Origin: Anomaloglossus baeobatrachus
Lineage: Eukaryota; Chordata; Amphibia; Anura; Aromobatidae
Assembly (NCBI RefSeq): GCF_048569485.1
Contig: NC_134360.1
Location: 207,824,664-207,888,663, forward strand
DNA length: 64,000 bases
Reading direction: 5' to 3'
The translations under genes were made by a program, and so were the position numbers. Positions 22,941-36,743 of the stretch are shown piece by piece (the first letter of the stretch is position 1; each line of letters opens with the position of its first letter). The notes under the pieces were generated by a model. The model ran no database searches. It was not told the origin of the DNA and saw only the letters and a program-made list of their open reading frames with translations.

Positions 22941-24969
22941 AGGCTAGGTTCACACACTGCGTTTTTTTGACCCTGTGTTTTTGTGCTTTTTTTTGCAGCA
23001 ATAGCCGCACAAAAACGCACCCGCGTCAAAAAAACGCGGCAAAAACGCACGCGTTTTGCCGCGATTTGGTGCGTTTTCTTGCTGCGTTTTGCTGCGTTTT
23101 TGCTCACTGCGTCTTTATGCGTTTTTTATCAGTGAACAATGCCATTAAAGATTGTTGAAAAAAAAAAAAAGGTCTGATGTCATTTCCTTCTTCAATATGT
23201 TCTTCATTCTCCACTAGTGTATGCAATAGAGCAGACAGCTGCAGAACTACAAGGCTCAGCATGCTCCATACAGGACTGTATGCTGGAGGGAGAGGCAGAG
23301 GGAGCAGAACTACAAGGCTCAGCATACTCCATCCAATAGTGTATGCAGGAGAGCAGACAGCAGCTGCAGAACTACAAGGCTCAGCATCCTCCATCCTGGA
23401 CTGAATGCAGGAGTTTTTTGCCCCCAAAAAAATGACGTGGGCTTCGCCATATTTTTGTATGCTAGCTGGGTACAGCAGGCAGGTACAGGCTGCCCCCAAC
23501 CCCAGCTGCCTATTTGTACCCGGCTGGGAACCAAAAATATAGAGAAGCCCTTTTTTTTAATTATTTCATGAAATAATTTAAAAAAAAAAAAATGACGTGG
23601 GCTTCGCCCAATTTTTGAGTCCAGCCGGGTACAACTAGGCAGCTGGGGATTGGAATCCACAGTGCAGGGTGCCCATGCTTTCTGGGCACCCCCGCTGTGA
23701 ATTGCAGTCCCGCAGCCACCCCACAAAATGGCGCTTTCATAGAAGCGCCATCTTCTGGCGCTGTATCCAACTCTTCCAGCTGCCCTAAGCCCGAAATTCA
23801 TGGTGTCACGCCAATATTAGACATGGCCACCATGAATTTCTAGTAAAGATAAAAAAAACCCCACAACACACAGAAAAATATTTTTTATTAGAAATAAAAC
23901 ACAACACAATTAGTGACTCCATCTTTATTGAAATAAAGAACCCCCCTCCGCAGGAATCCTGGGTCAAGGGTCCCGCGCCGTCCAATCCGGATCCAATATC
24001 ATCTGATGGATTTGCTGGAAGGCAAAGCGATCAGATGATGTGTCAGGTTCTAGGGGCTGAATCACATCTCACATCAGCTGATTGTATAAAAGCCGTTTAT
24101 ACAATCAGCAGATGCATCGGTGCAAAAAAAAAAAAAAAATACTCACTTATGTGCTGATTACCGGCAGCTCCTGGAGCGATTGGAGGAGTCTGATCCCGTC
24201 CGATCGCTGCAGCAGCTGCCGGTAATCAGGGATGAAGTCTCCTGACGCATCCGCTGATAGGTTAAACCGGCCGGGCGCCCGCGTCACCGCGATACTTACG
24301 ATCAGCTGATGCGTCAGGTGACTGCATCAGGTGATCCATCGCCAGGTCCTGCATCCATCGGAGGTGTCCCGGCCGTCTGCACACAGCCGGAGCGGCGATA
24401 CCGTGAGAGGAGATGGGAGCGGGCATGGCACCGGGACCCTGCAGACAGGTGAGTATGAATTTTTTTTTTTTTCTACTGTTCACTTTTATTTTCGCAGCCG
24501 CTTCCACCTCCCGCCCGTACATGACGCCGCACGGCAGCTGACATGCACAGGACCGGAGGTGGAAGCGGCGGTGACGGTACCGGGAGGATTCACGCTTCTG
24601 TATTTACTGACAGAAGGAATCCTCTTCCTGTACATGTCACTTTACTACCCACCTCCTGCGTTTATAGCTGCGTTTTTGGTCTTAGAAACGCACCAAAACG
24701 CAGCTATTTGCGTTTCTCATTGCGTCTTCTTTCAACATCCCATTGCACTCAATGGATGAAAAGCGCAGTGAAAAACGCGGGAATAATTGACATGCTGCGT
24801 TTTTGTGGCACCACAAAAACGCAGCTGAAAAAAAACGCTGTGTGCAGACAGCAAAAATGAAAACTCATAGACTTTGCTGGGGAAGCAAAGTCATGCAGTT
24901 TTCTGAGCAAAAACGCCCCCGAAAACTGCGCAAAAACGCCACGAAAAACGCACTGTGTGAACTTACCCT
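22941..24969. mobile_element. 2-kb non-autonomous TIR element (AGGCTAGGTTCACAC ends)
   Basis: The left end AGGCTAGGTTCACACACTGC and the right end 'cactgtgtgaacttaccct' are inverted partners. Both ends lead into runs of 'aaaacgc' and 'gcgtttt' motifs facing each other. The interior has two copies of 'aaaatgacgtgggcttcgcc' (about 23431 and 23591), a 3-fold repeat around 'aactacaaggctcagcat' (23245, 23309, 23371), and 'gaaataaagaacccccctcc' near 23931. The open frames across it show no transposase motifs. Confidence 0.75.
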
Positions 24970-27436
24970 AATTCTTGTGCTGGATCAGATATTCAGTGTT
25001 TAGTTAGTTTTTGCCTCTGGTGATTAAGTGGTTAAGTTTTTAAGAATTTTTTTTCCTAAAAATACACATGATCTATCCCCGCCCCCCTCAAAAAAATATG
25101 GATATGCTTGCATTCTGTTGAACAACATATATGATTTTTTTCTTTGCCGAATACAAACATTTGCCTGCGGCTAATTACAAAAACGGAAGGGAAGCCGGAG
25201 CCATTTTTTAACGTACATCCTCTATACAGTTTTAAAACACATATTCATCATAGTCTACAGGCATGTACGTTTTTTTTAAAAAAAAAATTAAATTGACAAT
25301 GTTTTTTTCCTATATCACTCTATGTATAAAAATAAAAATTAGAATTTTAGCAATTTTCACACGCCCACTGGGGATATTTTAGACTCATAATTCCTGCATT
25401 TACATGTACATTAGCCACCATAATCAGACCCTGATCCTATTTTTTATACTGAAGTATTTAGGTCATTGTGAAGGAAGGAAGAAAAGGTGAGCTGTGATCG
25501 CCTATTGTGATTGGTCCTGTGCTATCTATTGACAATGAGACTTCTGAATAGAACTGGACTTGCACGTCCCATTATATCGGTCACGACAGTCGTCTGTGTC
25601 CACTGCAAGGGAAAAGTGTGTCACACCGTAACAATGACGATACACCAGGCCAGCTAATTATAAAAGGTGCAAATGCCAGAGAGGTAAGAGGCAGTATTCA
25701 CGCTCCAGTGTTGGGTCACTAACTACTGTTGTGGCCAATGGAATGGGATCCAAAAATAAATTTGCATCAACTCTATATCTGAAAAATCATTAAATAACAG
25801 GAAATACTAGTCTAAAATTCTCCAAATGGCAGTGTGAAAATTGTAAGATTTTGGCTTATATGGAAAAAAAAATGCCTTTTTTTCTTTTAAATGCATGTAT
25901 AAAAGCCCCCCCCCCTAATTTAAACAATAGATTATTTTCTGATGACATATTCCCTTTAAACGCTACATGTTGAGTTGTGATTCTGGGTACGTTATTGTTG
26001 AAGTAATTCTCACTCCTAATAACAGTTTCTGGGATTCATTCTACGATGCTGGTGAGAATTAAAGAAATACACAGACATTTCATTTCCAAAGCTCTCCAAA
26101 TGATTTTAATGAGAATCAGATCTTTTATAGTCCTGAGAAAAATGGATGCACCATGCATAAATGTAGGCATTCCTTACATGATAGCAAATAGTAGAATACA
26201 GAACTGCATAATAAGTATAGACACTCCCAGGATCCACCCAATTTAGCCACATACCTTCAACAAGTCTTTGTTCCAAAAGTGAAATCCCATACCCTAAGAA
26301 GTTTTTGTTGGGCCTGAAGACATTAGCTCTTCCCTTATTTTAACATTATGCTCCTTGTATATCTTAGGCTCTGTTCACAACATATTTGTCATCTATGGCG
26401 CAAAAGCTCTATTTGTCAGACAAAGACCAAACAATTGTCCTTTTTGGCCTCCATCTGGCCAGTATATATTGACCCTTGTCTCTGTCCCCTGTATGCCCTC
26501 AGTGTTGGTGTAAATCACATTATACCAGACACAATTGATTTATTTGTGTATATTGTCTAGGTTTTTTCCCCACCTTTTAATGCATATATAATAAAGATTA
26601 GCTTTTATCTATATTAAAGGGAACGTTTGGATAATAGTAAGCACCCAGATTATCACAAAAATAGCATGAAATAGTATAAGTATCGTAAACTACACTAATA
26701 CAGAAAAAAAAATCCAAACGTTAAGCATATACCTTTTTTGTAGCATGGTAGTATATAAGTGATGTATTCAATAAAGTGCTGCATAAGGATCTTTGCAATA
26801 TCTACTCATTAAATGGACTTATGCCTAACAGAGGCGCTTGCACCCCTATAGACTATAATGACTGTATTGTTTATTGCTTCACTGTATTTAGTTGTGCGTT
26901 CGTTTAAACAATTTTTTTATCACTGTATTTAGCGTTTTAAAGGGTTTTTCATTGGTGGGTACACAGTCTATGTCTGTTAAAGATCCAGCTTGGCTCTAAT
27001 CATCCCGTCTATCCGGGGGTCTGTCCATGACCCTGACCCCTGCCTCTTTTTGACCTTGCTTCAGAGCTATCGATCCCTTGTGGCCACTGATACATCTGAG
27101 CCTCAACACCTGTTTTCTGATTTGTCTGCTGCGGAGAATCTGTCATTACCTCTCTGTAGGTTCCAAATGATGTTGGGAGATCCCTCCCTTGTACTTTAAT
27201 GTTTCATACACAAAGGTCGTCCTGATTGGAGGGGTTTCTTTTTTGGATAGTAGTCACTGTACCTCCATTCCCTTGCTGTGGTTAGTTTACAGTATACATA
27301 CTGTATTGTATGCTCACATGTTCAATTCATGGTTCTGCAACAAATGCCAAAAGTACATGAAAATGAACCTTTTTCTTCCCAGTAGGGTGGATCCATTTTT
27401 AGATCAGTGTCATTTTATACCAGGGATGTGAAACTA
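24970..27436. other. No recognisable gene or complete element
   Basis: Mostly AT-rich sequence with short homopolymers and scattered small frames. I see no splice-bounded coding and no clear paired element ends. It is probably degenerate repeat and unique intergenic DNA. Confidence 0.35.
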
Positions 27437-27971
27437 AGGGGTGCTTTACACGGCTAGCGATGTCGAGCGTGATAGCACCCGCCCCCGTCATGTGTGCGAT
27501 ATCTGGTGCTTGCTGCCGTAGCGAACATAATCGCTACGGCAGCTTCACATGCACATACCTGGTCGGGGAGGTGTGTTCGGCGTCACAGCGACTTCACCGC
27601 GACGTCACTAAACGGCCGGCCAATAGAAGCGTAGGGGCGGAGATGAGCGGGACATAACATCCCGCCCACCTTCTCCCTTCCGCATTGCCGGTGGACGCAG
27701 GTAAGGAGATGTTTGCCGTTCCTGCGGCTTCACACACAGCGATGTGTGGTGCTGCAGGAACAACAAACAACATCGTATCTGCAGCAGGAGCGACATTAAT
27801 GGAAATGAACAACGTGACACAAATCAGCGATTTTTGTCACTTTTGCGCTCGTTCATCGTCGCACCTAGGATTTACACATTGCGATGTCACTACCGGCACC
27901 GGATGTGCGTCACTAACGAAGTCACCCCGACGATATATCGGTAGCGATGTCGCAACGTGTAAAGCCCGCCT
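27437..27971 (-). mobile_element. Short TIR DNA element, family A copy 2 (inverted)
   Basis: Ends: AGGGGTGCTTTACACGGC on the left, facing 'cgtgtaaagcccgcct' on the right, with TA on both sides. The interior has 'ccaatagaagcg' and 'gcgggacataacatcccgcc', the reverse of the family A core at 525-600, so this copy lies in the other orientation. No coding. Confidence 0.8.
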
Positions 27972-28031
27972 TAAACACACATAGGGCCATAGTTAAAAAC
28001 TTGGACAAAGTCATGTGCTTGCCTAGTCGCA

Positions 28032-31000
28032 GGCCCCATATAGTCCTCCATACAGAATAATATGCCTCACATAGTCCTCTATACAGAATAATGGGCCCCA
28101 CATAGTCCTCCATAAAGAATAATGCGCCCCACATAGTCCTCCATACAGAATAATGGGCCCCACATAGTCCACCATACAGCATAATGGGCCCCACATAGCC
28201 CTCCATACAGAATAATGTGCCCCACATAGCCCTCCATGCAGAATAATGTGCCCCACATAGCCCTCCATGCAGAATAATGTGCCCCACATAGTCCTCCATA
28301 CAGAATAATGGGCCCCACATAGCCCACCATACAGAATAATGAGCCCCACATAGTCCTCCATACAGGATAATGGGCCCCAGATAGCTCTCCATACAGGATA
28401 ATGGGTCCCACATAGACCTCCATACAGAATAATGGGCCTCACATAGTCATCTATACAGAATAATGGGCCCCACATAGCCCTCCATGCAGAATAATGGCCC
28501 CACATACTCCATACAGTATAATGTGCCCCACATAACCCACCATACAGAATAATGAGCCCCACATAGCCCTCCATACAGGATAATGAGCCCCAGATAGCTC
28601 TCCATACAGAATAATGTGCCCCACATAGCTCTCCATATCGAATAATAGGCCGCACATAGCCCTCCATATCGAATAATAGGCCGCACATAGCCCTTCCTAC
28701 AGAATTTATGGGCCCCACACAGCCCACCATACAGAATAATGAGCCCCACATAGTCCTCCATACAGGATAATGGGCCCCAGATAGCTCTCCATACAGGATA
28801 ATGGGTCCCACATAGACCTCCATACAGAATAATGGGCCTCACATAGTCATCTATACAGAATAATGGGCCCCACATAGCCCTCCATGCAGAATAATGGCCC
28901 CACATACTCCATACAGTATAATGTGCCCCACATAACCCACCATACAGAATAATGAGCCCCACATAGCCCTCCATACAGGATAATGAGCCCCAGATAGCTC
29001 TCCATACAGAATAATGTGCCCCACATAGCTCTCCATATCGAATAATAGGCCGCACATAGCCCTCCATATCGAATAATAGGCCGCACATAGCCCTTCCTAC
29101 AGAATTTATGGGCCCCACACAGCCCTCCATACAGAATAATGGGCCCCACATAGTCCTTCATAAAGAATAATGGGCTCCACATAGCCCTTCATACAGAGTA
29201 ATTGGCACCACATAGTCCACCATACAGAAGAATGGGCTCCACATAGCCCTCCATACAGAATAATGGGCCCCACATAGCCCTCCATACAGAATAATGAGCC
29301 CCACATAGCCCTCCATACAGAATAATGGGCCCCACATAGTCCTCCATACAGAATAATGGGCCCCACATAGTCCTCCATACAGAATAATGGGCCCCACACA
29401 GTCCTTCATACAGAATAATGGGCCCCACATAGTCCTCCATACAGAATAATGGGCCCCACACAGTCCTTCATACAGAATAATGGGCCCCACATAGCCCTCC
29501 ATACAGAATAATGGGCCCCACATAGCCTTCCATACAGAATAATGGGCCTCACATAGCCTTCCATACAGAATGATGGGCCCCACATAGCCCTCCATACAGA
29601 ATAATGGACCCCACATAGCCCTCCATACAGAATAATGGGCCGCACATAGCCCTCCATACATAATAATGGGCCCCACATAGTCCTCCATACAGAATAATGG
29701 GCCCCACACAGTCCTTCATACAGAATAATGGGCCCCACATAGTCCTCCATACAGAATAATGGGCCCCACACAGTCCTTCATACAGAATAATGGGCCCCAC
29801 ATAGCCCTCCATACAGAATAATGGGCCCCAGATAGCTCTCCATACAGAATAATGTGCCCCACATAGCTCTCCATATCGAATAATAGGCCGCACATAGTCC
29901 TCCATATCGAATAATAGGCCGCACATAGCCCTTCCTACAGAATTTATGGGCCCCACACAGCCCTCCATACAGAATAATGGGCCCCACATAGTCCTTCATA
30001 AAGAATAATGGGCTCCACATAGCCCTTCATACAGAGTAATTGGCACCACATAGTCCACCATACAGAAGAATGGGCTCCACATAGCCCTCCATACAGAATA
30101 ATGGGCCCCACATAGCCCTCCATACAGAATAATGAGCCCCACATAGCCCTCCATACAGAATAATGGGCCCCACATAGTCCTCCATACAGAATAATGGGCC
30201 CCACATAGTCCTCCATACAGAATAATGGGCCCCACACAGTCCTTCATACAGAATAATGGGCCCCACATAGTCCTCCATACAGAATAATGGGCCCCACACA
30301 GTCCTTCATACAGAATAATGGGCCCCACATAGCCCTCCATACAGAATAATGGGCCCCACATAGCCTTCCATACAGAATAATGAGCCCCACATAGCCCTCC
30401 ATACAGAATAATGGGCCCCACATAGTCCTCCATACAGAATAATGGGCCCCACATAGTCCTCCATACAGAATAATGGGCCCCACACAGTCCTTCATACAGA
30501 ATAATGGGCCCCACATAGCCTTCCATACAGAATAATGGGCCCCACATAGCCTTCCATACAGAATGATGGGCCCCACATAGCCCTCCATACAGGATAATGG
30601 GCCCCAGATAGCTCTCCATACAGGATAATGGGTCCCACATAGACCTCCATACAGAATAATGGGCCTCACATAGTCATCTATACAGAATAATGGGCCCCAC
30701 ATAGCCCTCCATGCAGAATAATGGCCCCACATACTCCATACAGTATAATGTGCCCCACATAACCCACCATACAGAATAATGAGCCCCACATAGCCCTCCA
30801 TACAGGATAATGAGCCCCAGATAGCTCTCCATACAGAATAATGTGCCCCACATAGCTCTCCATATCGAATAATAGGCCGCACATAGCCCTCCATATCGAA
30901 TAATAGGCCGCACATAGCCCTTCCTACAGAATTTATGGGCCCCACACAGCCCTCCATACAGAATAATGGGCCCCACATAGCCCTTCATAAAGAATAATGG

Positions 31001-33853
31001 GCTCCACATAGCCCTTCATACAGAGTAATTGGCACCACATAGTCCACCATACAGAAGAATGGGCTCCACATAGCCCTCCATACAGAATAATGGGCCCCAC
31101 ATAGCCCTCCATACAGAATAATGAGCCCCACATAGCCCTCCATACAGAATAATGGGCCCCACATAGTCCTCCATACAGAATAATGGGCCCCACATAGTCC
31201 TCCATACAGAATAATGGGCCCCACACAGTCCTTCATACAGAATAATGGGCCCCACATAGTCCTCCATACAGAATAATGGGCCCCACACAGTCCTTCATAC
31301 AGAATAATGGGCCCCACATAGCCCTCCATACAGAATAATGGGCCCCACATAGCCTTCCATACAGAATAATGGGCCTCACATAGCCTTCCATACAGAATGA
31401 TGGGCCCCACATAGCCCTCCATACAGAATAATGGACCCCACATAGCCCTCCATACAGAATAATGGGCCGCACATAGCCCTCCATACATAATAATGGGCCC
31501 CACATAGTCCTCCATACAGAATAATGGGCCCCACACAGTCCTTCATACAGAATAATGGGCCCCACATAGTCCTCCATACAGAATAATGGGCCCCACACAG
31601 TCCTTCATACAGAATAATGGGCCCCACATAGCCCTCCATACAGAATAATGGGCCCCAGATAGCTCTCCATACAGAATAATGTGCCCCACATAGCTCTCCA
31701 TATCGAATAATAGGCCGCACATAGTCCTCCATATCGAATAATAGGCCGCACATAGCCCTTCCTACAGAATTTATGGGCCCCACACAGCCCTCCATACAGA
31801 ATAATGGGCCCCACATAGTCCTTCATAAAGAATAATGGGCTCCACATAGCCCTTCATACAGAGTAATTGGCACCACATAGTCCACCATACAGAAGAATGG
31901 GCTCCACATAGCCCTCCATACAGAATAATGGGCCCCACATAGCCCTCCATACAGAATAATGAGCCCCACATAGCCCTCCATACAGAATAATGGGCCCCAC
32001 ATAGTCCTCCATACAGAATAATGGGCCCCACATAGTCCTCCATACAGAATAATGGGCCCCACACAGTCCTTCATACAGAATAATGGGCCCCACATAGTCC
32101 TCCATACAGAATAATGGGCCCCACACAGTCCTTCATACAGAATAATGGGCCCCACATAGCCCTCCATACAGAATAATGGGCCCCACATAGCCTTCCATAC
32201 AGAATAATGAGCCCCACATAGCCCTCCATACAGAATAATGGGCCCCACATAGTCCTCCATACAGAATAATGGGCCCCACACAGTCCTTCATACAGAATAA
32301 TGGGCCCCACATAGCCTTCCATACAGAATAATGGGCCCCACATAGCCTTCCATACAGAATGATGGGCCCCACATAGCCCTCCATACAGAATAATGGACCC
32401 CACATAGCCCTCCATACAGAATAATGGGCCGCACATAGCCCTCCATACATAATAATGGGCCCCACATAGCCCTCCATACAGAATAATGGGCCCCACATAG
32501 CCCTCCATACAGAATAATGGGCCCCACATAGCCCTCCATACAGAATAATGGGCCCCACATAGCCCTCCATACAGAATAATGAGCCCCACATAGCCCTCCA
32601 TACAGAATAATGGGCCCCACATAGTCCTCCATACAGAATAATGGCACCACATAGCCCTCCATACAGAATAATGGGCCCCACATAGCCCTCCATACAGAAT
32701 AATGAGCCCCACATAGCCCTCCATACAGAATAATGGGCCCCACATAGTCCTCCATACAGAATAATGAGCCCCACATAGTCCTTCATACAGAATAATGGGC
32801 CCCACATAGCCCTCCATGCAGAATAATGGGCCCCACATAGCCCTCCATACAGAATAATGGGCCCCACATAGCCCTCCATACAGAATAATGGGCCCCACAT
32901 AGCCCTCCATACAGAATAATGGGCCCCACATAGCCCTCCATACAGAATAATGGGCCCCACATAGCCCTCCATACAGAATAATGGGCCCCACATAGCCCTC
33001 CATACAGAATAATGGGCCCTACATAGCCCTCCATACAGAATAATGGGCCGTACATAGTCCTCCATACAGAATAATGGGCCCTACATAGCCCTCCATACAG
33101 AATAATGGGCCCCACATAGCCTTCCATACAGAATAATGGGCCCCACATAGCCCTCCATACAGAATAATGGGCCCCACATAGCCCTCCATACCGAATAATA
33201 GGCCGCACATAGCCCTCCATACAGAATAATGGGCCCCACATAGCCTTCCATACAGAATAATGGGCCCCACATAGTCCTCCATACAGAATAATGGGCCCCA
33301 CATAGCCCTCCATACAGAATAATGGGCCCCACATAGTCCTCCATACAGAATAATGGGCCCCACATAGCCCTCCATACAGAATAATGTGCCCCACATAGCC
33401 CTCCATACAGAATAATGGGCCCCACATAGTCCTCCATACAGAATAATGGGCCCCACATAGCCCTCCATACAGAATAATGGACTCCACATAGTCCTCCATA
33501 CAGAATAATGAGCCCCACATAGCCCTCCATACAGAATAATGGGCCCCACATAGTCCTCCATACAGAATAATGGGCCCCACATAGCCCTCCATACAGAATA
33601 ATGGACCCCACATAGCCCTCCATACAGAATAATGGGCCCCACATAGCCCTCCATACAGAATAATGGGCCCCACATAGCCCTCCATACAGAATAATGGGCC
33701 CCACATAGTCCTCCATACAGAATAATGGGCCCCACATAGCCCTCCATACAGAATAATGGACCCCACATAGCCCTCCATACAGAATAATGGGCCCCACATA
33801 GCCCTCCATACAGAATAATGGTCCCCACATAGTCCTCCATACAGAATAATGGG
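28032..33853. repeat. 31-bp minisatellite with higher-order structure
   Basis: About 5.8 kb made of variants of one unit, 'acatagccctccatacagaa' + 'taatgggcccc' (31 bp), roughly 185-190 copies. Variants (tcctcc/ccctcc/ccttcc, gggcccc/gagcccc/ggccgc) occur in a fixed order that recurs. A block at 29106-29399 reappears at 29944, 30933 and 31771, that is, at steps of 838, 989 and 838 bp, giving a 1,827-bp higher-order unit. Another block near 28320-28705 repeats about 400 bp later. The right third (32450-33850) is more homogeneous. The minus strand is open over long distances in all three frames only because 31 is not a multiple of 3 and the unit lacks stops. Confidence 0.97.
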
Positions 33854-33917
33854 AGTGTGAATATTTCAATGGAAATTAATGTGTCTATGTTCTGTACCAG
33901 AAAAAAACAGCAGCAGT

Positions 33918-34692
33918 AAAGCCATGTGCGCACTTAGCGTTTTTTCATGCGTCTCCGCAGCGTTTTGAACTGCAGCATTTTAATGCCAAAATGCATGTGT
34001 TTTGATTTCTAAGCAAAGTCTATGGGATATAGGGATTTCTTGTGCGCACAATGCTGTTCTAAACGCTGCGTTTAATTTGCATAATTTCGGACAAAAACTC
34101 AGCGTTTAAAGAAGCAGCATGTCAATTGTTTTTGCCATTTTGGCAGCGTTTTGCTAACATTGAAGTCAATGAGAAGTTTCAAAACGCATCCACCAACAAA
34201 ATCCCAGCGTTTTACTTGCTTTTTGGATGCAGAAAACAAGCGTTTTTGACAAATTAATTGCATGCGTTTTAGACATATTAAAGGCATGCTATGTCCCTTT
34301 ACACACACACACACAGTCCGACAATTAAAATTAAGAAAAACATTAATTTAACGTTAATTTATACATAAATATTAACAAACATTTATCATTTTAATAAAAT
34401 CAGCTATTTTGCTTATGATTTTAATCTTGATATTTGTTATAATTTTTTTCCCATTTTTTCATAGTGTTTGAATGTTAAAACTTTATTTAGCAGTGTATTT
34501 GTCCTCAAAACGCATCTGATTTTAAGCAATGAAAAAGCATGTAATCGCGGTAAAAACGCGGCCAAAACGCGGTAAAAACGCAAGTGTATTTATAGCGTTT
34601 TTGTGGTCAAAATCAACTTTGGCAAAAACCATTTCTGCCAGAGGATGCGTTTAGAACAGCAACTACCTCGACGCAAAGTGCGCACATAGCCT
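33918..34692. mobile_element. Short TIR DNA element (AAGGCTATGTGCGCAC ends)
   Basis: The left end 'aaagccatgtgcgcacttag' faces the right end 'aagtgcgcacatagcct'. 'gcgtttt' and 'aaaacgc' motifs face each other inside. It abuts the next element with one base between. A short related element lies at 60561-60727. Non-coding. Confidence 0.75.
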
Positions 34693-34693
34693 T

Positions 34694-35266
34694 AGGGGTA
34701 CTTTGCACGCTGTGACATCGCTACTGCGATATCGTCTGGGTCAAATCGAAAGTGACGCACATCCGGCGCTGGTAACAACGTCGCAACATGTAAAGCCTAG
34801 ATGTGCCGATAAACGATTGCAAAAGCGTCGTAAATCGGTGATCTGTGTAGTGTCGGTCATTTTCATAATGTCGCACCAATAGGAGATACGATGTTGTTCC
34901 TCGCTCCTGCGGCAGCACACATCGCTGTGTGTGAAGCCGCAGGAGCGAGGAACTTCTCCTTACCTGCCTCCACCGGCTATGCAGAAGGAAGGAGGCGAGC
35001 GGGATGTTTACGCCCCGCTCATCTCCGCCCCTCCGCTTCTATTGGCCGCCTGTCGTGTGACGCCGCACGACCCGCCCCCTTAGGAAGGAAGCGGTTCGCC
35101 GGCCAGAGCGACGTCGCAGGGCAGGTAAGTGCGTGTGAAGCTGCCATAGCGATAATGTTCGCTACGGCAGCTATCACAAGATATCGCTGCTGCGACGGGT
35201 GCGGAGACTATCGCGCTCGGCATCGCTAGCTGATGCTAGCGATGTCGCAACGTGCAAAGTACGCCT
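34694..35266 (+). mobile_element. Short TIR DNA element, family A copy 3
   Basis: The left end AGGGGTACTTTGCACGCTG faces 'cgtgcaaagtacgcct' on the right. The interior carries the family A core ('ggaaggaggcgagcgggatg', 'cctccgcttctattgg') in + orientation, and 'gcacgacccgccccctta' as in copy 1. It sits between two other elements with single-base gaps. Confidence 0.8.
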
Positions 35267-35267
35267 A

Positions 35268-36611
35268 AGGCTGTGCACCAACGATGAGTTTTGACACTGA
35301 ATATTTTAGCAGTTTTGAAAACACAGTGTCTTACAGATGCAGCAGAGTGGATGGGATTTAAAGAAATTACTCATTGTGCTTTTTTTTTTTACTCAGTGTA
35401 AACTGACCTGAGGTTTGTCAATTTCTCTTGCCGGTACACTGAGTTTTCTGTGCACATTAGATGCGGAAACTGTGCACATGTGTTTTTAATGCATTTCTGC
35501 CGCGGAAATGCATTAAAAACATATATAAGTATATCAATAAAGTTTGTAAAAGATAATTTAAGTATGACCCCTGACGTAGCTCCTGTGAACGCTGCCTGAG
35601 CGCCGCCATTCACAGGAAATCAGCATTTCTGCTGTTCAGAGCGATCATGAAGCATCGCTCTGAACAGCAGAAGCTATCGGACAGTGCAGGCATAAAGGGA
35701 CTAGTAAAGTTTGAAAAAGTGTAAAAAAAAGAAAAAAAAATATGAAAAAACTCCCAACAAAACATAAAAGCTCAAATCACCTCCCTTTAGCCCCATTTAA
35801 AATAAAACAAAAAACCCCACATATTTGTTATTGCTGTGCTCAGAAATGCCGATCTATTAAAATATAAAATAAATTAATCTGATCATTAAAGGGCCTAATG
35901 AGAAAAAAAAATCAATATGGCAAAATTAAGTATTTTTGGTGGTCGCAATATCGATCAAAGTATCGCATCTACCTAAAAAAAATATCATCAAAAACATCAG
36001 CTCAAGACGCAAAAAATAAGCCGTCACTGAGCCCCAGATCCTGAAAAATGAGAACTCAACGGGTCTCAGAAAATGGCGACAAAAGCGCAATTTTATTTTG
36101 ACAAATTTAAGATTATTTTATTTTTCACATCAAAACTATACATATTTGGTATCTAGGAACTCGTACTGACCCGGTGAATCATGATGGCATATCAGCTTTA
36201 CCATACAGTGACCATGGTAAATAAAAAAAGCCAAAAACAATGCACTGTTTTTGCAATTTCACTGCACTTGGAATTTTTTTTAATGATTTCCAGTACAATA
36301 TGTGGCAGAATGAACGGTGTAGTTCAAAAGTACAACTCGTCCTGCAAAAAACAAGCCCTCATATGGCTATATTGACAAAAAAATTAAAAAAAGTTATGAG
36401 TTCTTGGAAGAAGGGGAGGAAAAAACAAAAATGAAAAATGGAAAATTGCCGGGTGGTGAAACGGTTAAACATGTACTGTAAACAAATGACACACCAAAAA
36501 TGCAACAAAAATGCAGCAAAACCTGTCCTTTGCAAGCAGTTTTTGTTCTGCCAAGAGAGTAGGTTTTGCTGCAGAAAAAAAACTGCAAAAAGCAACGTAT
36601 GAACCTAGCCT
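35268..36611. mobile_element. Probable 1.3-kb TIR element
   Basis: The left end AGGCTGTGCACCAACGATG and the right end (inverted: AGGCTAGGTTCATACGTTG) are similar but diverged, so the boundary call is moderate. The interior has an internal palindrome at about 35625-35675 ('ctgctgttcagagcgat' with 'atcgctctgaacagcag') and an AT-rich region. No coding. Confidence 0.5.
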
Positions 36612-36743
36612 AATAAGGTGGATAAGATTTGAACAATTCTTAGATTTCTAAAACCTCATGCACATGCTGCTTATTTTTCACATGCAGATTTACACATATT
36701 GCAGATTTATCGTGTTTTTGATCCTAATGCCAGAAAAGCAAAT

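Noticed and set aside
28032-33853. CRISPR array
   Set aside because: Units are contiguous 31-bp variants of one sequence with no unique spacers, in vertebrate DNA.
28079-33933. Long minus-strand open frames (up to 338 residues) as a repeat-protein gene
   Set aside because: They follow exactly from a stop-free 31-nt unit and occur in all three frames. There is no promoter, start context or splice structure.
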